DNA from: Bacteroidales bacterium
Lineage (GTDB): Bacteria; Bacteroidota; Bacteroidia; Bacteroidales; JAFGXI01
Direction of reading: 5' to 3'
NCBI GenBank assembly: GCA_016936665.1
Contig: JAFGXI010000002.1
Coordinates: forward strand, 248,001-312,000
Length of the DNA: 64,000 nt
The position numbers and the translations under genes were made by a program. Below, one piece after another: positions 54,850 through 63,620 of the stretch. Within the stretch, counting starts at the first letter, position 1; every line of letters begins with the position of its first letter. Under the pieces are notes generated by a model. The model was not told the origin of the DNA. It ran no database searches and was given only the letters and a program-made list of their open reading frames with translations.

Positions 54850-55368
54850 ATGCGCTACACTTTTTTCTCAATTGTATTTTCAATCGGCATTTTATTTAAC
54901 TCCCTTTACGGCCAAGAAACTGAAATAAAAAAAAATACAGTTTCCTTAGAAATTGCAGGAACTGGCTTGTTTTATTCTTTTCATTACGACAGATACATTA
55001 TGTTAAAAGATAATTTCAGACTAAGTGCAGAAGCCGGAATTATGTATATTCCCAGAATTGAAAATTTTAGCGACTTCACGTACATTATTGGGAGTAATTT
55101 AGCTCTTAATTTACTTTGGGGAAAAAGTAAACACTACGCAGAATTAGGCTTTTCGTATTCATACATCGACATGCTAGATTACGACTCTAATCATTTTTCT
55201 ACGTTTTACAATCCGCTTAGAATTGGTTATCGTTATCAGAAAGACACAGGTGGATTATTTTTTAGAGTATCATTTATGCCTATTTTCGCCATTTATCAAG
55301 ACCCTGATGTAGAAATCTTATACTCAGTTACGCCCCACTTCGGGTTATCGATAGGTTATTCTTTTTAA
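54850..55368 (+). CDS. Outer-membrane beta-barrel protein of unknown function
   Basis: A 172-residue protein. I start at the ATG at 54850; the TTG just upstream at 54847 adds one residue. A signal peptide (about 1-21, ending LYG) is followed by alternating aromatic/polar strands typical of a small outer-membrane barrel (LNLLWGKSKHYAELGFSYSY, LSIGYSF at the C-terminus). No named family. It shares its TTAA stop codon with the convergent LysM gene. Confidence 0.7.
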   Translation: MRYTFFSIVFSIGILFNSLYGQETEIKKNTVSLEIAGTGLFYSFHYDRYIMLKDNFRLSAEAGIMYIPRIENFSDFTYIIGSNLALNLLWGKSKHYAELGFSYSYIDMLDYDSNHFSTFYNPLRIGYRYQKDTGGLFFRVSFMPIFAIYQDPDVEILYSVTPHFGLSIGYSF

Positions 55369-57209
55369 TTGGCCACCTCAATAATAGACTCTTCAATCTG
55401 ATAACGTTTTGAAACATTAAATTCACTATTGAAGAAAATTACATCGGTGCTGATATTGCCCCAACCTTTTTTATAATGTTTTATTTTAAAGTTAGTACTC
55501 AAACCTTTATATGGTAAATTTTTGAAACAATCTAGCGATTTGTTTTTATAAAAATACACGATAAAATAATTCGAAATATCATAGCCTGTAAAAGCATATT
55601 TACTTGGCTCCATTTTATATGTTTCTCTATATTTCGAAAGAAATGCGTTAACCGCAACATTAGAATAGTCTACATAAAAATTGACTAATTGCAAATAGTT
55701 TAAGTGATGGAAGTATTCTACATCAATATTATCGAACTTTTGCCATTCCGGCCTACCCACTACTTGGATAGTATTTTTTTCGGTCTGAATGTTTAATCGG
55801 GTAAAAACATTGCTTACAAAAGCTTGATTATCGGATAAAACAATCATTAAATTATTTTTGTTTTTTTCTAAAAATGGTTTGAAATCCATTTTCTTACTAT
55901 CGGAAAAAATAAGCTCTTTATATGTTTTATTAGAATCTTTATTAGCCCAACTCAGCATTTTAGGATACATTGTTTTAAAGCTTTCGACTAATAATTGATC
56001 GTCGGCATGACCCGAATGAACAATAAAAAGCTTTGAGGTGTCATTCATCATCAATAGTTTTATAGATTGCTCCATAATAATTCTATTCGAGGGAAAAATA
56101 TCGATAGTATAAGCGCCGTTCAATGCTACCTCAGACTCTCTGATAAATGGATTGATAAGAGGTATTTTTAAAGAATCGCTAACTTTTTGTACCACATTAA
56201 TTTGAGCAGAATATACAGGGCCAATAATCAAGTCCATGTCGCCAATTACGGGTTTGCTTACAATTTCCTGCACTGTTGTAACACTATTTTTAGTATCATA
56301 TACATGCAGATTTATTTTATATCCTTTTGCTTTAAGTTCCTCTAAACTAATCAATAATGCTTGATAAAATTCGAAAAAAGGTTTGGTGTTAAAAATTGGT
56401 TTTTCGTGATTTCTATTCTCTTTTTCGTTGGTATAGGCCATTTCATCCATAGAGAAAGGAAGCATTAAAGCCACATTCATCGGTTTATTTCTTTCCATTG
56501 AATCTTTTGTACAAGGCAAATACATTATTTCGTCGGTGCTATCTTTCGAGACATTTTCGACTGGGACATATAAAGCTTCTTTTACGATGATTTCTTTACC
56601 TGGAATATTTAAAATCTGACCTTTTTTTAAGCCCTCTTGAGCAACTATCGGATTTTCGCGCAGGATATCTTCTTGGCTAACATCGAACTGCTTTGCCAAC
56701 GAATACAAAGTGTCTTTCTTTTTCACTTTATACGTTTTGCCATCCGACCCACCAGCCTCTTCGTCTTGTTCGTCTGTTGTTTCGACTATGTTTGGTATTT
56801 TTAAAACCTGACCTATTTTATATCCGTTTTTAGCTTCGGGATTTAGCTCTAATATTGCTTCGGAAGAAACTCCATATATTTTTGAAATAGCATAAATAGT
56901 TTCTCCTTCTTTTATTTCATGCTCCTTGTATTTAGATGGTTCTTTTACCACCGTTGCATAAGGAATTTTAAGTTCTTGGCCTTCTTTTAAACCATCGAAT
57001 GCTTCCGGATTATTTTCGAGAATTACCTTTTCTTCTACCCCATATAGCCTTTTTATAGTGTAAAGACCTTGTCCTTTTGTTACGATGTGGATATAATACT
57101 TTTGTCCATCGATCCATTTTATTTGCTCAGACTTCTGCTCTTGAGACCATAGTAAAATTGGGAAAAGAAAAAATACCAGAGTAAAAAAAATAAATTGTTT
57201 GCGAATCAT
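55365..57209 (-). CDS. LysM-repeat protein fused to a periplasmic-binding-like domain
   Basis: A 614-residue protein from the Met at 57209 (MIRKQFIFFTLVFFLFPILL), which opens a signal peptide; the frame's earlier Met at 57260 would bury it. Three LysM repeats follow (about residues 30-78, 82-130 and 150-200; each carries an EGETIYAISKIYGVSSEAIL-type core), which bind peptidoglycan. The C-terminal 370 residues (from about 240, NVALMLPFSMDEMAY) resemble a type 1 periplasmic-binding (ligand receptor) fold. The fusion suggests a wall-bound sensor or ligand binder; no ABC transporter genes are near. Ligand unknown. Confidence 0.82.
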   Translation of the reverse strand: MIRKQFIFFTLVFFLFPILLWSQEQKSEQIKWIDGQKYYIHIVTKGQGLYTIKRLYGVEEKVILENNPEAFDGLKEGQELKIPYATVVKEPSKYKEHEIKEGETIYAISKIYGVSSEAILELNPEAKNGYKIGQVLKIPNIVETTDEQDEEAGGSDGKTYKVKKKDTLYSLAKQFDVSQEDILRENPIVAQEGLKKGQILNIPGKEIIVKEALYVPVENVSKDSTDEIMYLPCTKDSMERNKPMNVALMLPFSMDEMAYTNEKENRNHEKPIFNTKPFFEFYQALLISLEELKAKGYKINLHVYDTKNSVTTVQEIVSKPVIGDMDLIIGPVYSAQINVVQKVSDSLKIPLINPFIRESEVALNGAYTIDIFPSNRIIMEQSIKLLMMNDTSKLFIVHSGHADDQLLVESFKTMYPKMLSWANKDSNKTYKELIFSDSKKMDFKPFLEKNKNNLMIVLSDNQAFVSNVFTRLNIQTEKNTIQVVGRPEWQKFDNIDVEYFHHLNYLQLVNFYVDYSNVAVNAFLSKYRETYKMEPSKYAFTGYDISNYFIVYFYKNKSLDCFKNLPYKGLSTNFKIKHYKKGWGNISTDVIFFNSEFNVSKRYQIEESIIEVAN

Positions 57210-57306
57210 AAGGTTTAATTTGTTTGCAAAGTAAAATAAAATAAGCAAGAGCACAAACAATGTGCAAAACTTGTTTATGCCATAATGTTATTCGAACAAA
57301 TCTAGT

Positions 57307-60300
57307 TTAATCTTCTGGTTTTAAGACAATTCCTTTATTTGTTTTCCCATCGATTTTAAATACAATTGGTTTTCTAAATCTGACTTGTCGGATATATTCA
57401 TCTTCGTAAACCGATGACTTTTCGTTTAAAAATTGTGTATCGTAACGCCCCTCATTGGTATAAGGGTTTAATGTGAAATAGCCTACTCTAAACGATGTTA
57501 AGTTTTGAAAAAAGTGGGTTCCTTGGCTTGGGTCTATTCTGTAATCTTTTAGCCCAGATTCGATGATTAATTTAGCCATAGAAATTTGCGCCCATTTAAC
57601 AGGAACTCCCAGCCACGGGTCGGAAGAGCCCCATCTTCCCGGGCCAACAAGTATATAATTTCTATTCTGTTGAGACATTTGCTGATTTATCGCATTTATT
57701 TTCTCAGCAATCAGTTTTGTTTTAGAGGCATCAAAAACTTCAGGTTTCACATAAATAATGTCATAAACAGACTCGTCGACACCATTACCTAAAGCCGATT
57801 GAGAATAGATTAACGCCTTTTCGATTTCTTCTTCTTCAATTTTAACATTGATGCTGTCTTGGCTTTCGACAATTGGTCTTACTTGTAAAAAACTAAAGAC
57901 TTTAGGATCGCCTTTTTTAACATCTAAGTTTGCAGCAAACTCAATCTCTACTGGTGTATTCATTTCCTTTTGACAGGTTTCCAATAAAGAAGAAACGATT
58001 TTTGCTAATGGAAACGTATCGAATTGTAGAGGTCCTGCAAAAGTAATTAGCTTTTTACCCTCATGGTGGGTTCCGTGTTTAATGACATTGTTTTTAAGGT
58101 CGTAAGTTGATGAGATATGTTTAAGTGCTGTTCCTTTCTCTGCATCTCGAATCGACAATTTAACTAAGTTAACAGCTTCGTCGCAACTTGGGTCGTAATC
58201 TACCTTTGATAAATCTAAAGCATAAAAGTTCTTTTGCGTATCTCTTAGCGCCATTTCTGGCGACGATAGCTGCAATACTTTTTTAGGATATTTAGGAGAA
58301 AAACGAAGTGAAACTTCGCCATCGACAATTGTTTTACCTAAACCCAGTGCTACATTGGCAACTCCTTCACTAGGCTTTTCGGGGCCCATTGGATAAAAAT
58401 TAACAGAACGAGCCACGCCCGATAAAGTTGGGTAATACCAATCGCCATAATGTTCGCCACATACTTCTTGAATGACAATTCCCATTTTCTCTTCTTCGAG
58501 AGAATTTTTAGTTGCTTCCATATAGGCTTTGCTTGAAGCGTAGTAAACGGAAGCGTATACGCTTTTTATTGCATTAGCTAACAACTTCAACATAGTTGTT
58601 TTGTTTGAGGTGTGTGGCAACATATATGTGGTGTAGATACCAGCGAATGGTTGATAATGAGAGTCTTCCAACACACTCGAAGAGCGCACGGCAAGTGGCT
58701 TTTTGACCACTTCAATCAATGCTTTCAAATCGTCGTGGATTCGAGTTGGCAAGCTGGCATTTACAAATTGTTTAAGAATTTCTTCGTCAGATAGAGTTGT
58801 TGAAAATGCAGTGTCGTATAAATCGTGCATCTCCATAAATTCATCGAAAATATCGGTACTTATAACAACAGTACGAGGAATTGTAATTAGTACATCGTCG
58901 ACATGATCGATAATTTTATTTCTTTTAATTAATGAATCGATAAAAGCTAAACCACGCGCTTTGCCACCAATCGAGCCCTCCCCGATTCTTGAAAACATTA
59001 AATAATCGTCGAATAATGCTTTATCGAATTTAGCAATTACCCCCCGACCTTTGGTTTGCCTATAACTGGCAATTACATTAAACATATAATGACGCAAGTC
59101 GTCGTAACTATCGAATTCTTCAACAGATAGAGGTCTAAATAATTGTGCAATTTGAAATAGCGAACGGGCGTTTAGCCAACGAGAAAAACTATTCTTTCGG
59201 CTATGATAATCGATAACTTCGTCGGGTAAGGTTAGAATCTTTTTTTGAAGTTCTCGCAAATTGCTCGCTCTGTCAATTTCTTCCATGGTTTTAGGATCTT
59301 TAAAGACAAAATCGCCAAAAGCCAAGGAATCCTTCAAATAACGTCTTAGTTTGCCGGATAAGTTTTTGGAATATTTGTACAAGAATCCAACATTCAGTTC
59401 ATGTGCATATTTTTCATTTCTAATTTCGGACGACTGAAGTAAAATAGCCAAATAAGGATTATCTTTTCTTAAAAAGTGGGTTAATTTAATACCGGCTAGA
59501 GGATCTTTTTCGCCATTTCGTTTGTATGAAATATCGGAAATCACTCCTAAAATATTCATACTGTAATTTTTATATATCTGAATAGCTTCCTCGTAAGACC
59601 TAGCCAACAAAATTTTAGGTCTGCCACGCATTCTTAACATCTTTTGATGCTGATTTACAGCTTCTTCCATAAATGTTAAAGCTTGCTTAAAAATTATTCG
59701 ATAAATCTCGGGTAGGTAAATTGAATAAAAACGAATCGAGTCTTCGACCAACAAAATAGTTTGAACACCCACTTCTTTAACGTCGTGATCGACATTCATT
59801 TTATCCTCGATCAATTTAATAATGGCAAGCAAGATATTTGAGTTACCAAGCCAAGAAAAAACATAATCGACCGCAGAAAAATCCTCGGTATTGAGTAGCA
59901 TACTCACCTCTCTTGACATCTGTGTAAGAACAACAATCGGTTTATTGGGATAAATCTGTTTAATTTTTTTTGCTAAATCGAATGCTGCCATGTCGCTGAT
60001 ACTCAGCATGGAAATAACAAGATCGATTTGATCTTCCTTTAAAGTTCTAAAGGCTTCTTGAGCTGTTGTGGCACGTACAAAAATAGGTGGGTGGCGAAGA
60101 TTTAATGACACATATTCGTTGAATATTTGCTCGTCGATACGACCATCCTCTTCTAACATAAAAGCATCGTAGTTAGAGCTAATTAGCAACACTTTATTGA
60201 TCCGATTTTGCATAAGTGTGTCGAATGCTGTGTCGTGAAAATAGTATTTTCTGGATTCTAAAATTCTGCGATAAATGGAACTCCCGGATTTACTATACAT
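57307..60300 (-). CDS. Double receiver-like domain fused to PEP-synthase/PPDK nucleotide-binding domain
   Basis: A 997-residue protein of three parts. Residues about 33-165 look like a receiver domain without a phosphoacceptor (the strand-3 position reads LVISMLS). Residues about 181-335 are a second receiver-like domain that keeps Glu186-Asp187 and a likely phosphoacceptor Asp256 (GVISDISYK), with a helical insert. From about 420 comes the PPDK/PEP-synthase N-terminal ATP-grasp domain (RIGEGSIGGKARGLAFID; LAVRSSSVLEDSHYQPFAG). The phosphohistidine swivelling domain (GGxTSHxA) and PEP-binding barrel of real PEP synthases are absent. The C-terminus (VGPGRWGSSDPWLGVPVKW) is conserved in this group. 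Substrate and role are unknown. Confidence 0.8.
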   Translation of the reverse strand: MYSKSGSSIYRRILESRKYYFHDTAFDTLMQNRINKVLLISSNYDAFMLEEDGRIDEQIFNEYVSLNLRHPPIFVRATTAQEAFRTLKEDQIDLVISMLSISDMAAFDLAKKIKQIYPNKPIVVLTQMSREVSMLLNTEDFSAVDYVFSWLGNSNILLAIIKLIEDKMNVDHDVKEVGVQTILLVEDSIRFYSIYLPEIYRIIFKQALTFMEEAVNQHQKMLRMRGRPKILLARSYEEAIQIYKNYSMNILGVISDISYKRNGEKDPLAGIKLTHFLRKDNPYLAILLQSSEIRNEKYAHELNVGFLYKYSKNLSGKLRRYLKDSLAFGDFVFKDPKTMEEIDRASNLRELQKKILTLPDEVIDYHSRKNSFSRWLNARSLFQIAQLFRPLSVEEFDSYDDLRHYMFNVIASYRQTKGRGVIAKFDKALFDDYLMFSRIGEGSIGGKARGLAFIDSLIKRNKIIDHVDDVLITIPRTVVISTDIFDEFMEMHDLYDTAFSTTLSDEEILKQFVNASLPTRIHDDLKALIEVVKKPLAVRSSSVLEDSHYQPFAGIYTTYMLPHTSNKTTMLKLLANAIKSVYASVYYASSKAYMEATKNSLEEEKMGIVIQEVCGEHYGDWYYPTLSGVARSVNFYPMGPEKPSEGVANVALGLGKTIVDGEVSLRFSPKYPKKVLQLSSPEMALRDTQKNFYALDLSKVDYDPSCDEAVNLVKLSIRDAEKGTALKHISSTYDLKNNVIKHGTHHEGKKLITFAGPLQFDTFPLAKIVSSLLETCQKEMNTPVEIEFAANLDVKKGDPKVFSFLQVRPIVESQDSINVKIEEEEIEKALIYSQSALGNGVDESVYDIIYVKPEVFDASKTKLIAEKINAINQQMSQQNRNYILVGPGRWGSSDPWLGVPVKWAQISMAKLIIESGLKDYRIDPSQGTHFFQNLTSFRVGYFTLNPYTNEGRYDTQFLNEKSSVYEDEYIRQVRFRKPIVFKIDGKTNKGIVLKPED

Positions 60301-60341
60301 AATGTTCTAAAATGTTTTTTGAGCTTTGAAAATAGTTTTTT

Positions 60342-61991
60342 TTAAAGGATACAACAACGATTTTTATCAACAATATCGATAAACATTTGTTTTTCAATAC
60401 GCTTATTTTCCTCGTCCCAATGTAAATATGTAGCAACTAAGTCGAGCCAAACATCAAGATTTTGGAGCGTATTTTCAATATCGAAGTAAAAGCGATCGGT
60501 ACGGTGCAAGAAAAGATCTTTAAAATGAATCAACATTTCGTAGTTTACTAAATACCAAACTTCGGCCTCTTTCCAAGCGTGTGTTCTTCGTTCCGGTGAA
60601 GCATACAATTCATAAACTTTTTCAATTATTTTTTCAATATTTTTTCCATAAGTATGAAATAGCTTACGAAACTCCAATGTTTTAATATTAAGTTGATAAG
60701 CTGAATAAAATTGTTGTTCTTCATAGGCAACTAAATCGTGCTTAGAAGTAGATTCGAATTCTCCGCCAGATAATGGTATCGACTTTGTTTGACAAACTTT
60801 AACTTGATCCTGCATTGCTAATAATTTCACCGCCTTATCGACGGCTTTTTCTGCCATTAAACGATATGCCGTAAGCTTTCCGCCCAAAATACTGATAAAA
60901 CCGCGATGATGCACAATCAATTTTTCCTTTCGCGAAATCTTTTTAGGATTCGATGATTTTGCTCTTACAAGCGGGCGAACGCCAGACCAAGTCATTTCGA
61001 TATCCGATTCCGTAAGTTGCTGTTTGAAATAAGTATTAAAAGCATTTAATAGATATTGTAAGTCTTCCCTTTCTGCATAAGATTTGTCGGGTTCTTGCTC
61101 GAAAACAGTATCGGTAGTTCCAACATATATTTTGTTATTTGTTGGAATTGCAAATATCATTCTATCGTCCGGTAACTCAACGTAACATGATGCAGACAAC
61201 TGAACTTTAGATTGGTCAATTACAAAATGAATGCCTTTTGTCGGATACATCAAGTTAAAAGTTTGTTTTAATTGATGCGACAAAAATCTATCCGACCATG
61301 CTCCTGTCGCATTTATAACAAGCTTAGCCTTAAGAGAGACCGTAGTATCGTCTAATAAATTTTTTCCCTTTATAATCTGATAATCGGAATTGTTTTCGAC
61401 AGAAAGTACTTTTAAATAATTAATAGCACTTGCCCCAAAAAAAACTGACTTTTTAATATTTTCGATAACTAATCGTGCATCGTTTGTTTTATATTCAAAA
61501 TACTTAACACCTGCCTTTAATCCTTTAATGTTAATAGATGGCAATGCCTCTTTTAGTTTTTCTGCAGACCAAAATTGACATCTGTATTGCTTTTCGACAC
61601 CAGCCAACCAATCGTAAAAAGTCAAACCTAAAAACGTCATAATCCGACCATATTTCTGACCTTTATATATAGGTAACAACATTTTTTGAGGTTGAACAAT
61701 ATGAGGTGCCAATTTGTGAATAACAGAACGTTCTCTACCTGCTTCTTTAACTAAGGAAAATTCAAAATTTTTAAGATAACGTAAGCCCCCATGCACCAGT
61801 TTAGTCGATTTTGAACTAGTACCACTACCAAAATCGTTGGCTTCGAGCAATGCAACTTTAAGGCCTCTGGCAGCTGCATCGAGCAATATTCCGGCTCCGG
61901 TTATCCCTCCTCCAACTATAAGGATATCAAAGTGTTGCTTTGGCGCATTCTCAATCCAAGATTGTCTTGTATTAATTGAAAAGTCTGACAT
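60342..61991 (-). CDS. glpD: Glycerol-3-phosphate dehydrogenase, FAD-dependent
   Basis: A 549-residue flavoprotein oxidising sn-glycerol-3-phosphate to dihydroxyacetone phosphate at the membrane and feeding electrons to quinone. FAD-binding DILIVGGGITGAGILLDAAA, the STKLVHGGLRYLKNFEF motif, and MIFAIPTNNKIYVGTTDT are visible. The C-terminal domain (from about 400) is the GlpD cap. It lies divergent from the flippase gene; no glycerol kinase or facilitator is near. Confidence 0.95.
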   Translation of the reverse strand: MSDFSINTRQSWIENAPKQHFDILIVGGGITGAGILLDAAARGLKVALLEANDFGSGTSSKSTKLVHGGLRYLKNFEFSLVKEAGRERSVIHKLAPHIVQPQKMLLPIYKGQKYGRIMTFLGLTFYDWLAGVEKQYRCQFWSAEKLKEALPSINIKGLKAGVKYFEYKTNDARLVIENIKKSVFFGASAINYLKVLSVENNSDYQIIKGKNLLDDTTVSLKAKLVINATGAWSDRFLSHQLKQTFNLMYPTKGIHFVIDQSKVQLSASCYVELPDDRMIFAIPTNNKIYVGTTDTVFEQEPDKSYAEREDLQYLLNAFNTYFKQQLTESDIEMTWSGVRPLVRAKSSNPKKISRKEKLIVHHRGFISILGGKLTAYRLMAEKAVDKAVKLLAMQDQVKVCQTKSIPLSGGEFESTSKHDLVAYEEQQFYSAYQLNIKTLEFRKLFHTYGKNIEKIIEKVYELYASPERRTHAWKEAEVWYLVNYEMLIHFKDLFLHRTDRFYFDIENTLQNLDVWLDLVATYLHWDEENKRIEKQMFIDIVDKNRCCIL

Positions 61992-62074
61992 TTGAGTTTT
62001 TGTGCTAAATTAAACATTATCGTTCAATCCCTAAGTTTAACTTGTTAAAAATGCTTAATGTTACAATCGTTTAT

Positions 62075-62082
62075 TACCTTTG
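62075..62082 (+). promoter_or_regulatory. Candidate -7 element for the flippase gene
   Basis: TACCTTTG fits TANNTTTG exactly. It lies downstream of the earliest in-frame ATG (62042) and 22 bases before the ATG at 62105, which therefore looks like the true start. No TTG at proper -33 spacing. Confidence 0.35.
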
Positions 62083-62104
62083 CTTGTTCAATAGCAATAT
62101 AAAG

Positions 62105-63586
62105 ATGCAGAGGAAGTTTTTTACCAATCTTATCTTACTGATCTTCTTAAATTTACTCATAAAACCACTTTGGTTTTTTGGGATTGAGGTTGGTGTACAA
62201 AATGCTGTAGGAGAAAGTACTTACGGTTTTTATTTTGTTGTGTTAAATTTAACATTGGTTCTAAACATTTTGTTGGACATTGGCATAACTAATTATAACA
62301 ATAAGAACATTGCACAGCATCACTTCTTGCTTCAGAAACACCTCGGCAACATCATTGCAATAAGGCTAATTTTATTTATGCTTTATGCTATTGTTGTATA
62401 CTCAATTGCTTTTATTCTACGATACGATGCTTTTAAAATTTATTTACTGAGTGTTTTAATTTTTAATCAGTTTTTATCTTCATTCATTCTTTATTTGCGA
62501 TCGAATCTTTCTGGTTTACACTTGTTTAAGACTGACAGTTTAATATCGATACTGGATAAATCCTTGATGATTATTATTGTTGGTGTTTTACTATGGGGTA
62601 ATTTAACTCATGAAGCTTTTAAAATAGAATGGTTTGTATATGCACAAACAATTGCTTATCTGATTACTTTTTTAATCACTCTCACTGCTGTTTTAAGAAA
62701 ATCGGGTAAGATTAACGTAAAATTCGACTATACTTTTTTTATTGCGTTTTTTAAACAAAGCTACCCATATGCATTATTAATATTATTGATGGCTTTTTAT
62801 AATCGTTTCGATTCGGTTCTAATTGATGCCATATTGCCAAATGGTAGCCATAGCGGAGTGATTGAGGCTCATACAGGTCATTTTCAAGCAGGTGTGTATG
62901 CTCAGGCCTATCGAATATTAGACGTTGCATCTCAATTTGGATTTCTATTTGCCGCTCTATTGTTACCTATTTTTGCAAAAATGATTAAACTCAACGAGAA
63001 TATAAGTGACATGATTGTTCTCTCATTCACGTTAATCATTGTTCCCGCCATTATTATTTCTGTGAGTAGCTCTGTATTTTCTGAAGGTTTAATGCAACAA
63101 TTATATAATTCCGGAACAGAATATTCCGGACCTATCTTTTCCATTATTATTTTAGGTTTCATTGCTATTTCTTCTACCTATATTTTTGGTACTTTGCTCA
63201 CTGCCAATGGTAGTTTAAAGGCTTTAAATATAATGGCAATTGTCGGTATTGTAGTTAATTTAGTTATTAACATTACACTTATTCCTCATTTCGAAGCACT
63301 AGGAGCTGCATATTCAAGTATTGCAAGCCAAAGTATCACAGCCATTGCACAGGTTTTAATAGCTTATAAAATATTCCGGTTGCGAATAAACTACAAATTA
63401 ATTTTTAAACTTGTTGTTCTTGCTGTTGTCACATGGTTAACAGCTCACTATGCACAATTGTACATTAAAGAATTTTGGTTAGCATTTATTGGCACAATTG
63501 TATTTACTACAGCAATATCTATGGTGATTAAACTGCTTAATATCAAAGATTTATTTAGAATCGTTAGAGATAGTCAATTGGATTAA
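62105..63586 (+). CDS. Polysaccharide flippase-like membrane protein
   Basis: A 493-residue polytopic membrane protein of the MATE/Wzx/MurJ superfamily with about 12-14 hydrophobic helices. The start chosen is 62105 (MQRKFFTNLILLIFLNLL); an upstream ATG at 62042 would add 21 residues that precede the predicted -7 element. The pattern (FGIEVGVQNAVGESTYGFYF near the N-terminus and LPNYI-like lateral loops absent) is typical of lipid-linked oligosaccharide flippases, but the substrate is not shown. No glycosyltransferases lie beside it; a sigma-factor gene follows. Confidence 0.85.
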   Translation: MQRKFFTNLILLIFLNLLIKPLWFFGIEVGVQNAVGESTYGFYFVVLNLTLVLNILLDIGITNYNNKNIAQHHFLLQKHLGNIIAIRLILFMLYAIVVYSIAFILRYDAFKIYLLSVLIFNQFLSSFILYLRSNLSGLHLFKTDSLISILDKSLMIIIVGVLLWGNLTHEAFKIEWFVYAQTIAYLITFLITLTAVLRKSGKINVKFDYTFFIAFFKQSYPYALLILLMAFYNRFDSVLIDAILPNGSHSGVIEAHTGHFQAGVYAQAYRILDVASQFGFLFAALLLPIFAKMIKLNENISDMIVLSFTLIIVPAIIISVSSSVFSEGLMQQLYNSGTEYSGPIFSIIILGFIAISSTYIFGTLLTANGSLKALNIMAIVGIVVNLVINITLIPHFEALGAAYSSIASQSITAIAQVLIAYKIFRLRINYKLIFKLVVLAVVTWLTAHYAQLYIKEFWLAFIGTIVFTTAISMVIKLLNIKDLFRIVRDSQLD

Positions 63587-63620
63587 TAAACCTTTGCTTT
63601 ATTTAAGCATCTAAAGGCCT

